Shown here one piece after another: positions 48,453-58,466 of a stretch of DNA of 64,000 nt. The stretch is from positions 1 to 64,000 of the forward strand of contig CAJKLD010000003.1 of the NCBI GenBank assembly GCA_905200645.1. Reading direction: 5' to 3'. The DNA is from an uncultured Phascolarctobacterium sp. (GTDB lineage Bacteria; Bacillota; Negativicutes; Acidaminococcales; Acidaminococcaceae). The notes under the pieces were generated by a model, which saw only the letters and a program-made list of their open reading frames with translations, was not told the DNA's origin and did not search any database. Each line of letters opens with the position of its first letter. Within the stretch, counting starts at the first letter, position 1. Position numbers and translations under genes: made by a program.

Positions 48453-48734
48453 ATGGAACAACGAAAATTTATCGTTTTAATTATTTATGATATTGTGGAC
48501 AACAAAATGCGTAATAAAATGGTTAAATGCTTAGAGACTTATGGCGTAAGAGTGCAAAAGTCTGCATTTGAAGCGTTGTTAAATCGTAAACAGTACGAAA
48601 AATTGCTTAGAGAAAGCAGCTGTTTGATTAATCAAAGTGTAGATTCATTGCGGATTTATATTTTAGATGATATTATTGATGTATATACTTGGGGTATAGG
48701 CGAACGGAAGGAAAGCGATTGCGTTATACTGTGA
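48453..48734 (+). CDS. cas2: Cas2
   Basis: 93 residues: FIVLIIYDIVDNKMRNKMVK with the conserved Asp after the first strand, LETYGVRVQKSAFEAL, and SLRIYILDD. With Cas1 it inserts spacers. It follows cas1 by one base and is ended by a terminator. Confidence 0.93.
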   Translation: MEQRKFIVLIIYDIVDNKMRNKMVKCLETYGVRVQKSAFEALLNRKQYEKLLRESSCLINQSVDSLRIYILDDIIDVYTWGIGERKESDCVIL

Positions 48735-48771
48735 AAATTTTTAAGTGCTGTTTTATTTACCTAAACTTCAC

Positions 48772-48804
48772 AAAAAAGCTGAGGAAAAAGCCTCGGCTTT
48801 TTTG
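48772..48804 (+). terminator. Terminator after cas2
   Basis: AAAAAAGCTGAGG pairs with CCTCGGCTTTTTT (G-U included), followed by TTGCTTTTT. Confidence 0.85.
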
Positions 48805-48883
48805 CTTTTTAAAATGATTTCTGATATAATTTAAAATTAGGTGTATAGTCTTTTTTTATACATAAATTTAAGGAGTGATCGTT

Positions 48884-51298
48884 TTGCTCGACAGCATTTT
48901 AAAGAAGATTTTTGGAGATCCGAACGAGAAGGAATTAAAAAATATTCGCGTAATCGTAGATAAGATCAATAGCTTGGAAAAAAGTATGGAGTCTTTAAGC
49001 TCTGCCAATTTGGCTGCTAAGACTGCTGAATTTAAGGTACGTCTGCAAAAGGGCGAAACTTTGGACGATATTCTGCCGGAGGCTTTTGCCGTTGTGCGCG
49101 AAGCGTCTAAGCGCGTAACCGGTATGCGTCATTTTGACGTGCAGCTGGTAGGCGGCGTGGTGCTGCACCGCGGCAAAATTGCCGAAATGCGTACCGGTGA
49201 AGGTAAAACTTTGGTAGCAACTCTGCCGGTATATCTTAACGCTTTGACCGGGAAGGGCGTGCACGTTGTAACCGTCAACGATTATCTAGCTCGCCGTGAC
49301 AGCGTTGATATGGGCCGCATTTATAAAGCTTTGGGGCTTACTGTCGGCTTGGTTGTTCATGATATGGATTATCCTGACCGTAAGGCTGCTTATGCCGCAG
49401 ACGTTACCTATGGCACCAATAATGAATTTGGTTTTGATTATCTGCGCGACAACATGGTTGTCAACGAGGAGCAAATGGTGCAGCGCGAGCTGAATTACTG
49501 TATCGTCGACGAGGTGGACAGCATTTTAATCGACGAAGCGCGTACTCCGTTGATTATTTCCGGTCCCGGCGAAAAATCTACCGACTTGTACCGCGTTATG
49601 GCGCAAGTTGTAGATAAGATGACCGAGGAAGAGGATTATACCGTTGACGAAAAACAAAAACAGGTTGCTCCCACCGAAAAAGGTATTGCCAAAGCAGAAA
49701 AAATGCTGGGCATTAAAAATTTGTACGACAATGAACACGGCGTGGATTATTCTCACCAAATTATGTGCGCTTTAAAAGCTAAAGCTTTGATGCACCGCGA
49801 CCGCGATTATGTGGTTAAGGACGGACAAGTAATTATTGTTGACGAATTTACCGGTCGTTTGATGTTTGGTCGTCGTTTCTCCGAAGGCCTGCACCAGGCT
49901 ATTGAAGCTAAGGAAGGCGTAAAGGTTGAACGCGAAAGCCAGACTTTGGCTACCATTACCTTCCAAAATTATTTCCGTATGTATAAAAAGCTGGCAGGCA
50001 TGACCGGTACGGCTAAGACTGAGGAACAGGAGTTCCAAAAAATTTATAATTTGTCCGTAGTTGTTATTCCTACCAATAAACCCATGATTCGTGTGGATTA
50101 TCCGGACGTAATTTATAAAACACGTTTGGCAAAATACAAGGCTGCGGTAAAAGAGATTGAAGAATGTCATAAGGCAGGCCAGCCTGTTTTGGTCGGCACT
50201 ACCTCCATTGCTCAATCCGAGGAGCTGAGCGCGATGCTCAAACGCCGCGGTGTGCCCCATAATGTTTTAAACGCTAAATACCACGAAAAAGAAGCGGAAA
50301 TTATTGCTTTGGCAGGCCAATATGGCGCCGTAACCATTGCTACCAACATGGCAGGGCGCGGTACGGATATTGTTCTTGGCGAAGGTGTGCCCGAATTGGG
50401 CGGTCTGCATATTATCGGTACGGAGCGCCATGAAAGCCGCCGTATTGATAACCAGCTGCGCGGCCGCTGCGCTCGTCAGGGCGACCCGGGTTCTTCTAAG
50501 TTCTTCCTTAGCCTGGAAGATGATTTGATGCGCCTCTTTGGCAGCGATAATATTGCCGGTATTATGGATAAGCTGGGCATGGAGGACGACGAGCCTATCG
50601 AGCACAGTTTGGTTACTAAATCCATTGAAAATGCGCAGAAGAAGGTAGAAGCGCGCAACTTTAGCATTCGTAAGCACGTTTTGGAATATGACGACGTTAT
50701 GAATCAGCAGCGCGAGGTTATTTACGCACAGCGTAAGAAAATTCTGCATCAGGAGGATTTGAGCGGCAATATTAAAGAAATGGTAGAAAAGGTTGTAGAC
50801 CGCACCATGGCTATGTATGCGCCGCCCGAGGTTTATTCCGAGGATTGGGATTTGAAAGCGCTGATTCAGTATGCGGAAGAATTTTATGCGCCCCGCGGTT
50901 TACTGACTGTGGAAGGTTTACAGGTTTTGAGCCGTGAGGAATTGGACGAGCATCTGCATAAGGTAGCAGAAGACCATTATCAGGCGCGTGAAAACGCGAT
51001 TGGCTCCGAGCTGATGCGCGAGCTGGAAAATCTTGTTATGCTTAAGGTTGTTGATAATCACTGGATGGAGCATCTTGACGCTATGGACATGCTGCGCGAG
51101 GGCGTTGGCCTGCGTGCTTATGGCCAAAAAGATCCTTTGGTGGAATATAAATTTGAAGCTTATGATATGTTCGAGGCTATGATTGACGCTATTCAGGATG
51201 ATGTAGTTCGTTACATTTATCACGTAAATGTTATTACGCAGCCCCAGGCAGATGATCATTTAGACGGCGCTAAAGAAAATGGCGCTCAAGAGGTATAA
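48884..51298 (+). CDS. secA: Preprotein translocase ATPase SecA
   Basis: 804 residues. Walker A MRTGEGKTLVA, DEVDSILIDEARTPLIISGP, NMAGRGTDIVLG, and the C-terminal helical wing. AAGGAG lies 8 bases before TTG 48884, which gives the usual start LDSILKKIFGD; the GTG at 48875 is too close to it. The C-terminus ends DGAKENGAQEV without the Cys-rich zinc motif that binds SecB in many SecA proteins, as in several Firmicutes. Confidence 0.96.
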   Translation: MLDSILKKIFGDPNEKELKNIRVIVDKINSLEKSMESLSSANLAAKTAEFKVRLQKGETLDDILPEAFAVVREASKRVTGMRHFDVQLVGGVVLHRGKIAEMRTGEGKTLVATLPVYLNALTGKGVHVVTVNDYLARRDSVDMGRIYKALGLTVGLVVHDMDYPDRKAAYAADVTYGTNNEFGFDYLRDNMVVNEEQMVQRELNYCIVDEVDSILIDEARTPLIISGPGEKSTDLYRVMAQVVDKMTEEEDYTVDEKQKQVAPTEKGIAKAEKMLGIKNLYDNEHGVDYSHQIMCALKAKALMHRDRDYVVKDGQVIIVDEFTGRLMFGRRFSEGLHQAIEAKEGVKVERESQTLATITFQNYFRMYKKLAGMTGTAKTEEQEFQKIYNLSVVVIPTNKPMIRVDYPDVIYKTRLAKYKAAVKEIEECHKAGQPVLVGTTSIAQSEELSAMLKRRGVPHNVLNAKYHEKEAEIIALAGQYGAVTIATNMAGRGTDIVLGEGVPELGGLHIIGTERHESRRIDNQLRGRCARQGDPGSSKFFLSLEDDLMRLFGSDNIAGIMDKLGMEDDEPIEHSLVTKSIENAQKKVEARNFSIRKHVLEYDDVMNQQREVIYAQRKKILHQEDLSGNIKEMVEKVVDRTMAMYAPPEVYSEDWDLKALIQYAEEFYAPRGLLTVEGLQVLSREELDEHLHKVAEDHYQARENAIGSELMRELENLVMLKVVDNHWMEHLDAMDMLREGVGLRAYGQKDPLVEYKFEAYDMFEAMIDAIQDDVVRYIYHVNVITQPQADDHLDGAKENGAQEV

Positions 51299-51394
51299 AT
51301 AAGGTCGATGTGTTAATTTCGTTTACAGGCAGTTAGCTGTTTGTTAGTGAAATGTAAATAACTAAATTTGCTATGTGAAAGGTTGTGAAGAATT

Positions 51395-52502
51395 TTGTTA
51401 ATCGAAGAATATAAACCTGAAATCGTTAACTTACAAGCAAAATTAGAGGAAATGAGGGGATCTCTTTGACATCGCTGTCAAAGAAGACCGCATTGCCGAA
51501 TTAGAGCATAAAATGGGCGACCCGTCCTTTTGGGACGACCCGGAGAAGGCGCAGAAAACTGCTCAGGACGTTAATTCTTTAAAAGAAGAGGTCGATGGCT
51601 TCCACAAGCTAAGCGACAGTGTAGACGAACTGGAAATTATGCAGGAAATGGCTGCCGAAGAAAATGATGAAAGCATGATTCCGGAAATGGATGAGCTGCT
51701 GGCAAAATGCCGCGAAGAATTGGAGCATTTGGAATTAGGGATGCTGCTCAGCGGCGAATATGACGCTAATAATGCTATTATTACTCTGCATGCCGGTGCA
51801 GGCGGCACCGAGGCCCAGGATTGGACCAGTATGCTGCTGCGCATGTTCACCCGCTTTGCCGAGCAAAACGGTTTTGCGTTGGAAATGCTGGATTATCAGC
51901 CGGGCGATGAGGCCGGCGTAAAAAGCGCCACCTTCCAGGTTAATGGCCGCAACGCTTACGGTTTTATGAAATCTGAAAAGGGCGTGCACCGTTTGGTGCG
52001 TATTTCTCCTTTTGACGCCAACGCCCGCCGTCACACTTCTTTTTCTGCGGTGGACGTTATGCCGGAGCTTGACGACACAGTTGAAGTAAATATTAACATG
52101 GACGAAGTGCGCGTTGATACCTATCGTTCCAGCGGCGCAGGCGGACAGCACGTTAATAAAACCTCTTCTGCTGTGCGCATGACCCATGAGCCTACCGGTA
52201 TCGTGGTGCAGTGCCAAAACGAACGCTCGCAAATTCAAAACCGCGAGCGCTGCCTGCAAATGCTGCGTGCTAAATTGTACGAATACGAAAAGGCTAAGCA
52301 GGACGCTTTAGTCAATGATTTAGCAGGCGATTACCAAAATATTGAATGGGGCAGCCAAATTCGTTCCTATGTGTTCCAACCTTATACCATGGTTAAGGAC
52401 CATCGTACAGGCTGTGAATCTGGCAATATTCAGGCTGTTATGGACGGAGCCTTGATGCCTTTTGTAGAGGCTTATCTGCGCAGTCAGCAGAAAAAGATTT
52501 GA
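51395..52502 (+). CDS. prfB: Peptide chain release factor 2, programmed +1 frameshift
   Basis: Frame one runs from TTG 51395 to TGA 51467-51469; reading continues +1 from GAC 51468 to the stop at 52502. The slip site is CTT TGA C preceded by the internal Shine-Dalgarno AGGGGA, the standard RF2 autoregulation. The product has the GAGGTEAQDW-like GGQ region (SSGAGGQHVNKTSSAVRMTH) and the codon-recognition motif equivalent to SPF (RISPFD). It senses its own level at UGA. Confidence 0.95.
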
Positions 52503-52520
52503 TGGATATAGGTGAAAACA

Positions 52521-54623
52521 ATGAAGTGTCGCTATAATCCTGTGCTGCTTGCAGTGATTATTTTAGGATTAGTCTGTGCCCTGTGGCTTAATTGGAATCG
52601 CCATCAAGTGGAACAGGCCAACAATACTGTGGAAATGGCCATGGAATATGAAGGACTGCGCAAGCTGGCTGCTCTGGAAGGCTTGCCTGAAGAGCAGGTG
52701 CTGCGTGAATTTAAAAACGCCGGAATCAATTCGCTGATGGTTTTTGATACTACGTTGGAGCGCTTGACTAAAAAAGGCGAAATCCAAACCGCTACCAGTG
52801 AAAGCTTACGTCAGGCTGCCAGCATGGGAGCTGACAAAGGCGTTTTTGCTGCTGTGCCTGCGGCTATGCTGGAGCAGGATGCAGCTTTTATCGCGCCAGG
52901 CAGCAATCCAGCAGTTTTGGCTGACGTGCAGGAGGATTTAACTTTGCGTTACGGTGCGGAGCGCGTGCAGGTAGTTGCTGCCGAGCCGCGTATTCTGCGC
53001 GTGATTGGCAGAACCGAGCTTTTGCCGGAGGATAAATACGACGAGCCTTTAGGCTTATTGCAGGCTCCTTTAGGTTTGCCTGTGCGCGATATGCGGCAGC
53101 TGGACGCTATGGGCTTTAAAATTATTGTGCGCCCGCAAAACTACGTTAATGTTAATGAAGAAAAAATCGACAGCATTTTTCAGCGCGTTGACAAGGCCGG
53201 CGTAAAAGTTCATGCTTTAATGCCCTGCGGCCGTGAAACTGTGGGCTATCCTGATAAATTAGATTATTTTGGGAAAAAATTGCGCGAACGTAATATAACT
53301 TTGGTTATGTTGGAGCATTACACTCAGCTGCGCTTTGCGCAAATTGAGGGCTTAATTCCTTTAGCGGAGGCCAATAATTATAAGGCTGCCCGTTCTTATG
53401 TGATTGACGGCTTGGAGCAGAAAAAAATTTCTGTGGCTACTGCTCTGCACCGTTGGGCGTTAACGGACGAGGAGCGCAATATCCGCGTCAACTATATTCG
53501 TCCGTTCTATATGCCGGTAAACGGCCAGGATTTGATGAAAGTAAATTTGCAGTATGTGCGCGATATTAAAGCCAATGTGGAAGCGCGCGGTTATACAATC
53601 GGTGAAGCCGGCGTTTTCCAAGGACTGCATACGGAAAATGGCTTTGCACCGTATTTTCCGGCTAAAACTGCTTGGCTGCCTATCGTGCTGGCCATTGTGG
53701 CAGGCGCAGTGTTGTATCTTTCCCAACTCTTTAATTTGCCAGGCAAAAAGGAGCTGGCTTTGTGGGCAGCAGCTTCTGCTATAGGCTGCGCCGTGCTTAT
53801 GCTTGGCAGAGGTTTATTGCTGCGTCAGCTGCTGGCTTTGGCGGCGGCCAGCGTATTTCCCGTATTATCCATGAGCGTAATTATGGATATTTGGGACAAG
53901 AATGCTACCAATAAAAATGGTTTAGTCAAAATTATTTGGCGGGGAATGTGGCAGCTGGCCTTGGCTATTGCCTTATCCCTTGTAGGCGCAGCCTTTTTGT
54001 CGGCAATTTTAACAGACAGCCGCTTCTTGCTGGAGATTGACATTTATCGCGGCGTTAAGCTGACCTTTATTCTGCCGGTGATTTTGACGGCGGTATTATT
54101 TATCAAACGTTATGATTTGCTGCATGTTGTTGGCAAAGGCTTGGATACCTTGCTTGCTAAGCTTAACAGCCTGCTGGATACCGGTTTGACCTTTAAGCAT
54201 GTAGCAGTGCTGTTTGTGCTGCTGTTTGTTATGTTCTATTTTGTAGGCCGCAGCGGTCATACCGGAGGTGTGCCTGTGCCTGCTATTGAACTGAAAATGC
54301 GCGCGTTTTTAGAGCAAGTAATGTATGCTCGTCCGCGCGAAAAAGAATTTATGATCGGCCATCCGGCATTTTTCTTAACCGTGCTGGCTGTATATAAATG
54401 CGTGCCGCGCTGGTGGCAGTTTGTACTGATTTGCGGCGCTGTTATCGGTCAAGGCAGCTTGGTGCAGACCTTCTGTCATATGCGCACACCGGTGATTATG
54501 AGCTTGTTGCGCGCTGTGGACGGTTACGCTGTGGGCGTGGTTGTCGGCGTTATCAGCGTAGTGCTTGTCGGCCTTTTATGGCCTGTTTTTGCTAATTTTA
54601 AAAGGAGATACCTTGAGCAATGA
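52521..54623 (+). CDS. DUF5693-like polytopic membrane protein
   Basis: 700 residues: one N-terminal anchor (YNPVLLAVIILGLVCALWL), a soluble extracytoplasmic domain of about 350 residues (LEGLPEEQVLREFKNAGINS, PLGLLQAPLGLP), then around nine membrane helices. It matches what I recall as the DUF5693 family of Firmicutes, usually before csaB. It overlaps csaB by 4 bases, which suggests a role in making or exporting the wall polymer that csaB modifies. Function unproven. Confidence 0.7.
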   Translation: MKCRYNPVLLAVIILGLVCALWLNWNRHQVEQANNTVEMAMEYEGLRKLAALEGLPEEQVLREFKNAGINSLMVFDTTLERLTKKGEIQTATSESLRQAASMGADKGVFAAVPAAMLEQDAAFIAPGSNPAVLADVQEDLTLRYGAERVQVVAAEPRILRVIGRTELLPEDKYDEPLGLLQAPLGLPVRDMRQLDAMGFKIIVRPQNYVNVNEEKIDSIFQRVDKAGVKVHALMPCGRETVGYPDKLDYFGKKLRERNITLVMLEHYTQLRFAQIEGLIPLAEANNYKAARSYVIDGLEQKKISVATALHRWALTDEERNIRVNYIRPFYMPVNGQDLMKVNLQYVRDIKANVEARGYTIGEAGVFQGLHTENGFAPYFPAKTAWLPIVLAIVAGAVLYLSQLFNLPGKKELALWAAASAIGCAVLMLGRGLLLRQLLALAAASVFPVLSMSVIMDIWDKNATNKNGLVKIIWRGMWQLALAIALSLVGAAFLSAILTDSRFLLEIDIYRGVKLTFILPVILTAVLFIKRYDLLHVVGKGLDTLLAKLNSLLDTGLTFKHVAVLFVLLFVMFYFVGRSGHTGGVPVPAIELKMRAFLEQVMYARPREKEFMIGHPAFFLTVLAVYKCVPRWWQFVLICGAVIGQGSLVQTFCHMRTPVIMSLLRAVDGYAVGVVVGVISVVLVGLLWPVFANFKRRYLEQ

Positions 54624-55711
54624 ATAGAATCGTAATTTCCGGATACTATGGATTTGCCAATGCCGGAGATGAGGCTATGCTGGCCGCGATCGTGAAAGCT
54701 TTGCGCAGTAAGGAAAATGCTGTGGAACTGACGGTTTTTTCCGGCAATCCCCAAGTAACGGCGGCCAAATACAGTGTATCTTCCATTCATCGTTTTAATC
54801 CATTAGAAATATTTTGCGCTTTGCGCAGCTGCGATTTGCTTATCAGCGGCGGCGGCAGTCTGCTGCAGGACGTTACCAGTAAACGCAGTCTGCTGTACTA
54901 TTTATCTATTTTGGCGATAGGACAGCTTTTAGGGAAAAAAGTTATGCTTTATGCCCAAGGTATCGGCCCCATTCACAGCAGTCTGATGCGCCGCTTGACA
55001 AAATTTGTGTGCAGTCATGTAAATTTAATTACTGTGCGCGACAAAGATTCTTTATACGAATTGCGCCGCATAGGTATTCCGGCGGAAAAGGTGCAGCTTA
55101 CTGCCGACGCTGTGATGACGCTGCCGCAAGAAAGCGCAGAAGCGGGACAAAGGCTGTTGGAAAAATTTGGTGTGCCCCAAGATAAAATGCTTATCGCGCT
55201 TTCTGTGCGCAAATGGCAGGAGGATGACCGTTATCTTTTGGAATTGGCCAAAGCGGCGGATATTTTGAGCAGAGATTATCAAGCGCATATAGTGCTGCTG
55301 CCTTTGCAGTATCCTATTGATGTGGCTCCCTGTCAGCGTTTGCAGCATTTTATGGTGCATAAGGAGTGCAGTACGGTTTTAACTGCCGACTGTGATACGG
55401 AGCAGTTTTTATCCTTGATGGGCAATTTTCAGCTGCTGATTGGTATGCGGCTGCATGCGCTGATTTTTGCCGCGGTTATGGAACGTCCTTTTGTAGCGGT
55501 TTCCTATGACCCTAAGGTAGACGGTTTTGTCAAAGATATTCACGGCGTAACTGCCGGTAAGGTAGAAACATTACAGGCAGCTCAAGTAGTAGCTGCTGCA
55601 AAAAAAGTGCTGGCGTCCGGCAATGGGTGCCGAGGTTTGCTGGATAAACTGCAGGCGAAGGCTATGCTTAATGCTGAGCAGGCGTTAGCCTTATTGACGA
55701 AAGGAGATTGA
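54620..55711 (+). CDS. csaB: Polysaccharide pyruvyl transferase CsaB
   Basis: 363 residues. GYYGFANAGDEAMLAAIV, SGGGSLLQDVTSKRSLLYYL, YAQGIGPI and MRLHALIFAAVM are typical. CsaB adds pyruvate ketals to wall polymers, which are ligands for SLH domains. That links it to SLH porins such as the one at 9874 and its chromosomal relatives. AAAGGAG lies upstream inside the preceding gene. Confidence 0.9.
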   Translation: MNRIVISGYYGFANAGDEAMLAAIVKALRSKENAVELTVFSGNPQVTAAKYSVSSIHRFNPLEIFCALRSCDLLISGGGSLLQDVTSKRSLLYYLSILAIGQLLGKKVMLYAQGIGPIHSSLMRRLTKFVCSHVNLITVRDKDSLYELRRIGIPAEKVQLTADAVMTLPQESAEAGQRLLEKFGVPQDKMLIALSVRKWQEDDRYLLELAKAADILSRDYQAHIVLLPLQYPIDVAPCQRLQHFMVHKECSTVLTADCDTEQFLSLMGNFQLLIGMRLHALIFAAVMERPFVAVSYDPKVDGFVKDIHGVTAGKVETLQAAQVVAAAKKVLASGNGCRGLLDKLQAKAMLNAEQALALLTKGD

Positions 55712-55716
55712 AGGTA

Positions 55717-56403
55717 GTGCTGATAATGAACGATGTGAGCAAGGTATACCCAGGCGGTTCCGTGGCCTTGCAGAACGTTAATGTGCATATAGAGCCGGGC
55801 GAATTTGTCTTTGTTGTTGGACCAAGCGGCGCCGGTAAATCTACTTTTATCAAAATGCTGTTCCGTGAGGTTTTGCCTACTACGGGCAGCATTTTTGTTA
55901 ATGGTATGGATATTCTGTCGTTGGAATCTAGGGAAATACCCTTTATGCGTCGTCAGCTAGGTATTATCTTTCAGGATTATCGTCTGCTGCCGGACCGCAC
56001 CGTATACGAAAATGTCGCTTTTGCTATGCAGGTAATTGAAGCGCCACACCGCAAAATTAAGCGTCAGGTGCTGAACGTTTTAGATTTAGTCGGTTTGCGC
56101 CATCGCGCCAACGCTTATCCTAACGAATTGAGCGGCGGCGAACAGCAGCGTATTGCTATTGCCAGAGCCATCGTCAACGACCCTGTTTTTGTAATTGCCG
56201 ACGAGCCTACGGGAAATTTAGACCCGGAAACCAGTTGGGAGATTATGGAAATTTTTAAGGAAATCAACGAAACCGGCACTACCATTGTTATGGCTACTCA
56301 TGACAAAGAGGTGGTAGACGCAATGGCAAAACGTGTTATTGCCATTGAAAAGGGCAATATTGTGCGTGATGAAAAAGAAGGAGTTTACGGCTATGAGCTT
56401 TAG
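55717..56403 (+). CDS. ftsE: Cell-division ATPase FtsE
   Basis: 228 residues. ABC ATPase: NDVSKVYPGGSVALQNVNV, Walker A GPSGAGKST, signature LSGGEQQR, Walker B VIADEPTGNLD. GTG 55717 has AAGGAG 10 bases upstream; ATG 55726 is an alternative. With FtsX it activates wall hydrolases at division, here probably the EnvC-like protein two genes on. Confidence 0.93.
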   Translation: MLIMNDVSKVYPGGSVALQNVNVHIEPGEFVFVVGPSGAGKSTFIKMLFREVLPTTGSIFVNGMDILSLESREIPFMRRQLGIIFQDYRLLPDRTVYENVAFAMQVIEAPHRKIKRQVLNVLDLVGLRHRANAYPNELSGGEQQRIAIARAIVNDPVFVIADEPTGNLDPETSWEIMEIFKEINETGTTIVMATHDKEVVDAMAKRVIAIEKGNIVRDEKEGVYGYEL

Positions 56404-57280
56404 TACGAAGGAGTATTTTATTAAAGAAACATATAAATCCATTCGTCGCAATGGCTTTATGAGCTTTGCTTCTATTTCTACGGTGGCTGTTTCCCTTTTG
56501 GTTTTGGGCATGTTTTTGATGATTTTTCTTAATACCAATAATTTGGCGCAGTATTTGGAAAGCCAGGTGCAGGTTTCCGTTTATATGCAGGACAGCGCTA
56601 CGGATAAGGAGCTGGCGGAGGTTAAGGCCAAGCTGCAAAAAATGCCCGGCGTAGTGAAGGTTAATCAAGTTAGTAAAGAGCAGGCTTTAACTCGTTTTAA
56701 AGAACGTTTGGGCGACCAGGAGCAGCTGTTGAACAGCTTGGGCAAGGATAATCCCTTTCCCAATTCCTTTGAGGTGCAGGTAGACAGTCCGGAACGCATT
56801 AAAGTGCTGACGCCGCAGATTGGTCAAATTCCTAAAGTAGAAACGGCTAAATTTGGTCAAGAGGTTGTGGAGCATTTATTCCAGCTGACAAAAATTTTGC
56901 GTTTCGGCGGTATTTTGTTGGTTATTTTTTTGGCAATGGCTACCTTGTTTATTATTAGTAATACTATTCGTCTGACGGTTTTTGCCCGCCGTAAAGAAGT
57001 TCTTATTATGAAATATGTAGGCGCAACAGATTGGTTTATCCGTTGGCCTTTCCTTTTAGAAGGTATGACACTGGGCTTTTTCGGTGCCGTGATTGCCTTT
57101 TTATTGATTAACAGCATTTATGCCGCCTTACTGGAGCGTATTCATGCTACGTTGGCGTTTCTGCCGCTGCTGCCGGCACAGCCGCTGTTATTATATGTAG
57201 ATTTATTTCTTTTAATAGCGGGAACAGGTATCGGCGCTTTAGGCAGCTATATTTCTTTGCGTAAATTCCTGCGTGTGTAA
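56393..57280 (+). CDS. ftsX: Cell-division membrane protein FtsX
   Basis: 295 residues, four membrane helices with a large loop between the first two (VQVSVYMQDSATDKELAEVK). ATG 56393 (MSFSTKEYFIKETYKSIRRN) overlaps the ftsE end by 11 bases, with AAGGAG upstream. Family end FARRKEVLIMKYVGATDWFI is kept. Confidence 0.93.
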   Translation: MSFSTKEYFIKETYKSIRRNGFMSFASISTVAVSLLVLGMFLMIFLNTNNLAQYLESQVQVSVYMQDSATDKELAEVKAKLQKMPGVVKVNQVSKEQALTRFKERLGDQEQLLNSLGKDNPFPNSFEVQVDSPERIKVLTPQIGQIPKVETAKFGQEVVEHLFQLTKILRFGGILLVIFLAMATLFIISNTIRLTVFARRKEVLIMKYVGATDWFIRWPFLLEGMTLGFFGAVIAFLLINSIYAALLERIHATLAFLPLLPAQPLLLYVDLFLLIAGTGIGALGSYISLRKFLRV

Positions 57281-57293
57281 GGGAGGCTGGCAA

Positions 57294-58439
57294 ATGCTGA
57301 AAAGAAATTTTACCGGCTTGGCCTTAGCTGCTTTGCTGGCAGTTTTGCCGCTGTTTGCAGGCGGCGGTTTTGCCAACGAAGCAGACGATAAGCAGGCGGA
57401 GCTGAACAGTGTGCAGGCGCAGATGCAGAAAATGCAGGAACGTAAAGCGGCTGCGCGTCGACGGGCAGAGGCGGCCAGCGAAGGCTTGCAGGATCTTGTA
57501 GGCAATCTAAAGCAGCTGCAGGCGCAGGCTAACGAGCTGCAAAAAGAGCGCGACACTTTGCAGAGCAGTATTGACGACAATCAGACAAGGTTGGCGCAAA
57601 AGAAAAAAGACGTAGAAACCCGCTTGAAAATTTACAGCAAGCGTCTGCGTGACATTTATATCAACGGACAGATAAATTATTTGGACGTGCTTTTAGGCGC
57701 CAAAGATTTCAGCGATTTTTCTTCTCGCATGTTTTTGCTGCAAAAAATTATCAGTAGCGATATTGATATGCTGGAGCAGCTGAAAAAAGACGAAGCAGAG
57801 ATTACAGAACGTCAGGCAAAGCTGGACGCTGAAATGAAAGAAATTAAGACTACGCAGGTTGCTTTGGAGGCGAAAACCGCAAGAGTCAATAAGCTTAAGG
57901 AGCAGCGCTCCTATATGCTGTACAAGGCGCAGGAGGAAGAACAGCAAAGCCAGGAAGAATATGAGCGCTTGCTGGTTGTGAGCGAAAATATTGCCGCTAT
58001 GCTGCGTAATATGGAAAGCAACGGTATGACTGCTTCCGGCAATCGCGGCGGTACGGGACGCTTTATGTGGCCTTGCAGCGGTCAGATTACTTCCTATTAT
58101 GGCTGGCGTACTCATCCTGTTTTTGGCACGACCAAATATCACAGCGGTATGGATATCGCCGTAGATTACGGTACACCGATTTTGGCTGCGGATTCCGGCA
58201 CGGTTGTGTACAGCGGCTGGTTGGGCGGCTACGGCTATGCTGTTATGATTGATCATGGCAGCGGCTTAGTAACTTTGTATGGTCATAATCAAGGGTTAAA
58301 TGTCTATGAGGGACAATATGTAAGCAAGGGAACTTGCATTGCCTACGCAGGCAGCACTGGTTATTCTACCGGACCTCACTGTCATTTTGAAGTGCGTCTG
58401 CACGGCGAAGTTACAGAACCCTTGAATTATTTGCCTTAA
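57294..58439 (+). CDS. EnvC-like M23 murein hydrolase or activator
   Basis: 381 residues: signal peptide to about GGGFA, two long coiled coils (residues about 30-240), and a C-terminal M23 domain with HSGMDIAVDYGTPILAADSG, HGSGLVTLYGHN and GPHCHFEV. All zinc ligands are present, so it may be an active hydrolase unlike E. coli EnvC. It follows ftsX by 13 bases, and its coiled coil is the expected FtsX contact. Confidence 0.88.
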   Translation: MLKRNFTGLALAALLAVLPLFAGGGFANEADDKQAELNSVQAQMQKMQERKAAARRRAEAASEGLQDLVGNLKQLQAQANELQKERDTLQSSIDDNQTRLAQKKKDVETRLKIYSKRLRDIYINGQINYLDVLLGAKDFSDFSSRMFLLQKIISSDIDMLEQLKKDEAEITERQAKLDAEMKEIKTTQVALEAKTARVNKLKEQRSYMLYKAQEEEQQSQEEYERLLVVSENIAAMLRNMESNGMTASGNRGGTGRFMWPCSGQITSYYGWRTHPVFGTTKYHSGMDIAVDYGTPILAADSGTVVYSGWLGGYGYAVMIDHGSGLVTLYGHNQGLNVYEGQYVSKGTCIAYAGSTGYSTGPHCHFEVRLHGEVTEPLNYLP

Positions 58440-58466
58440 TAAAATTTTGGAGGCGTGAATGGTTTG

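Noticed and set aside
49772..50749. Two long - strand frames inside secA
   Set aside because: Shadows of the SecA coding sequence caused by its codon bias.
51470..51512. A short prfB beginning at the first ATG after the frameshift site
   Set aside because: The upstream frame, internal Shine-Dalgarno and CTT TGA C slip site match known RF2 frameshifting and supply the missing N-terminus.
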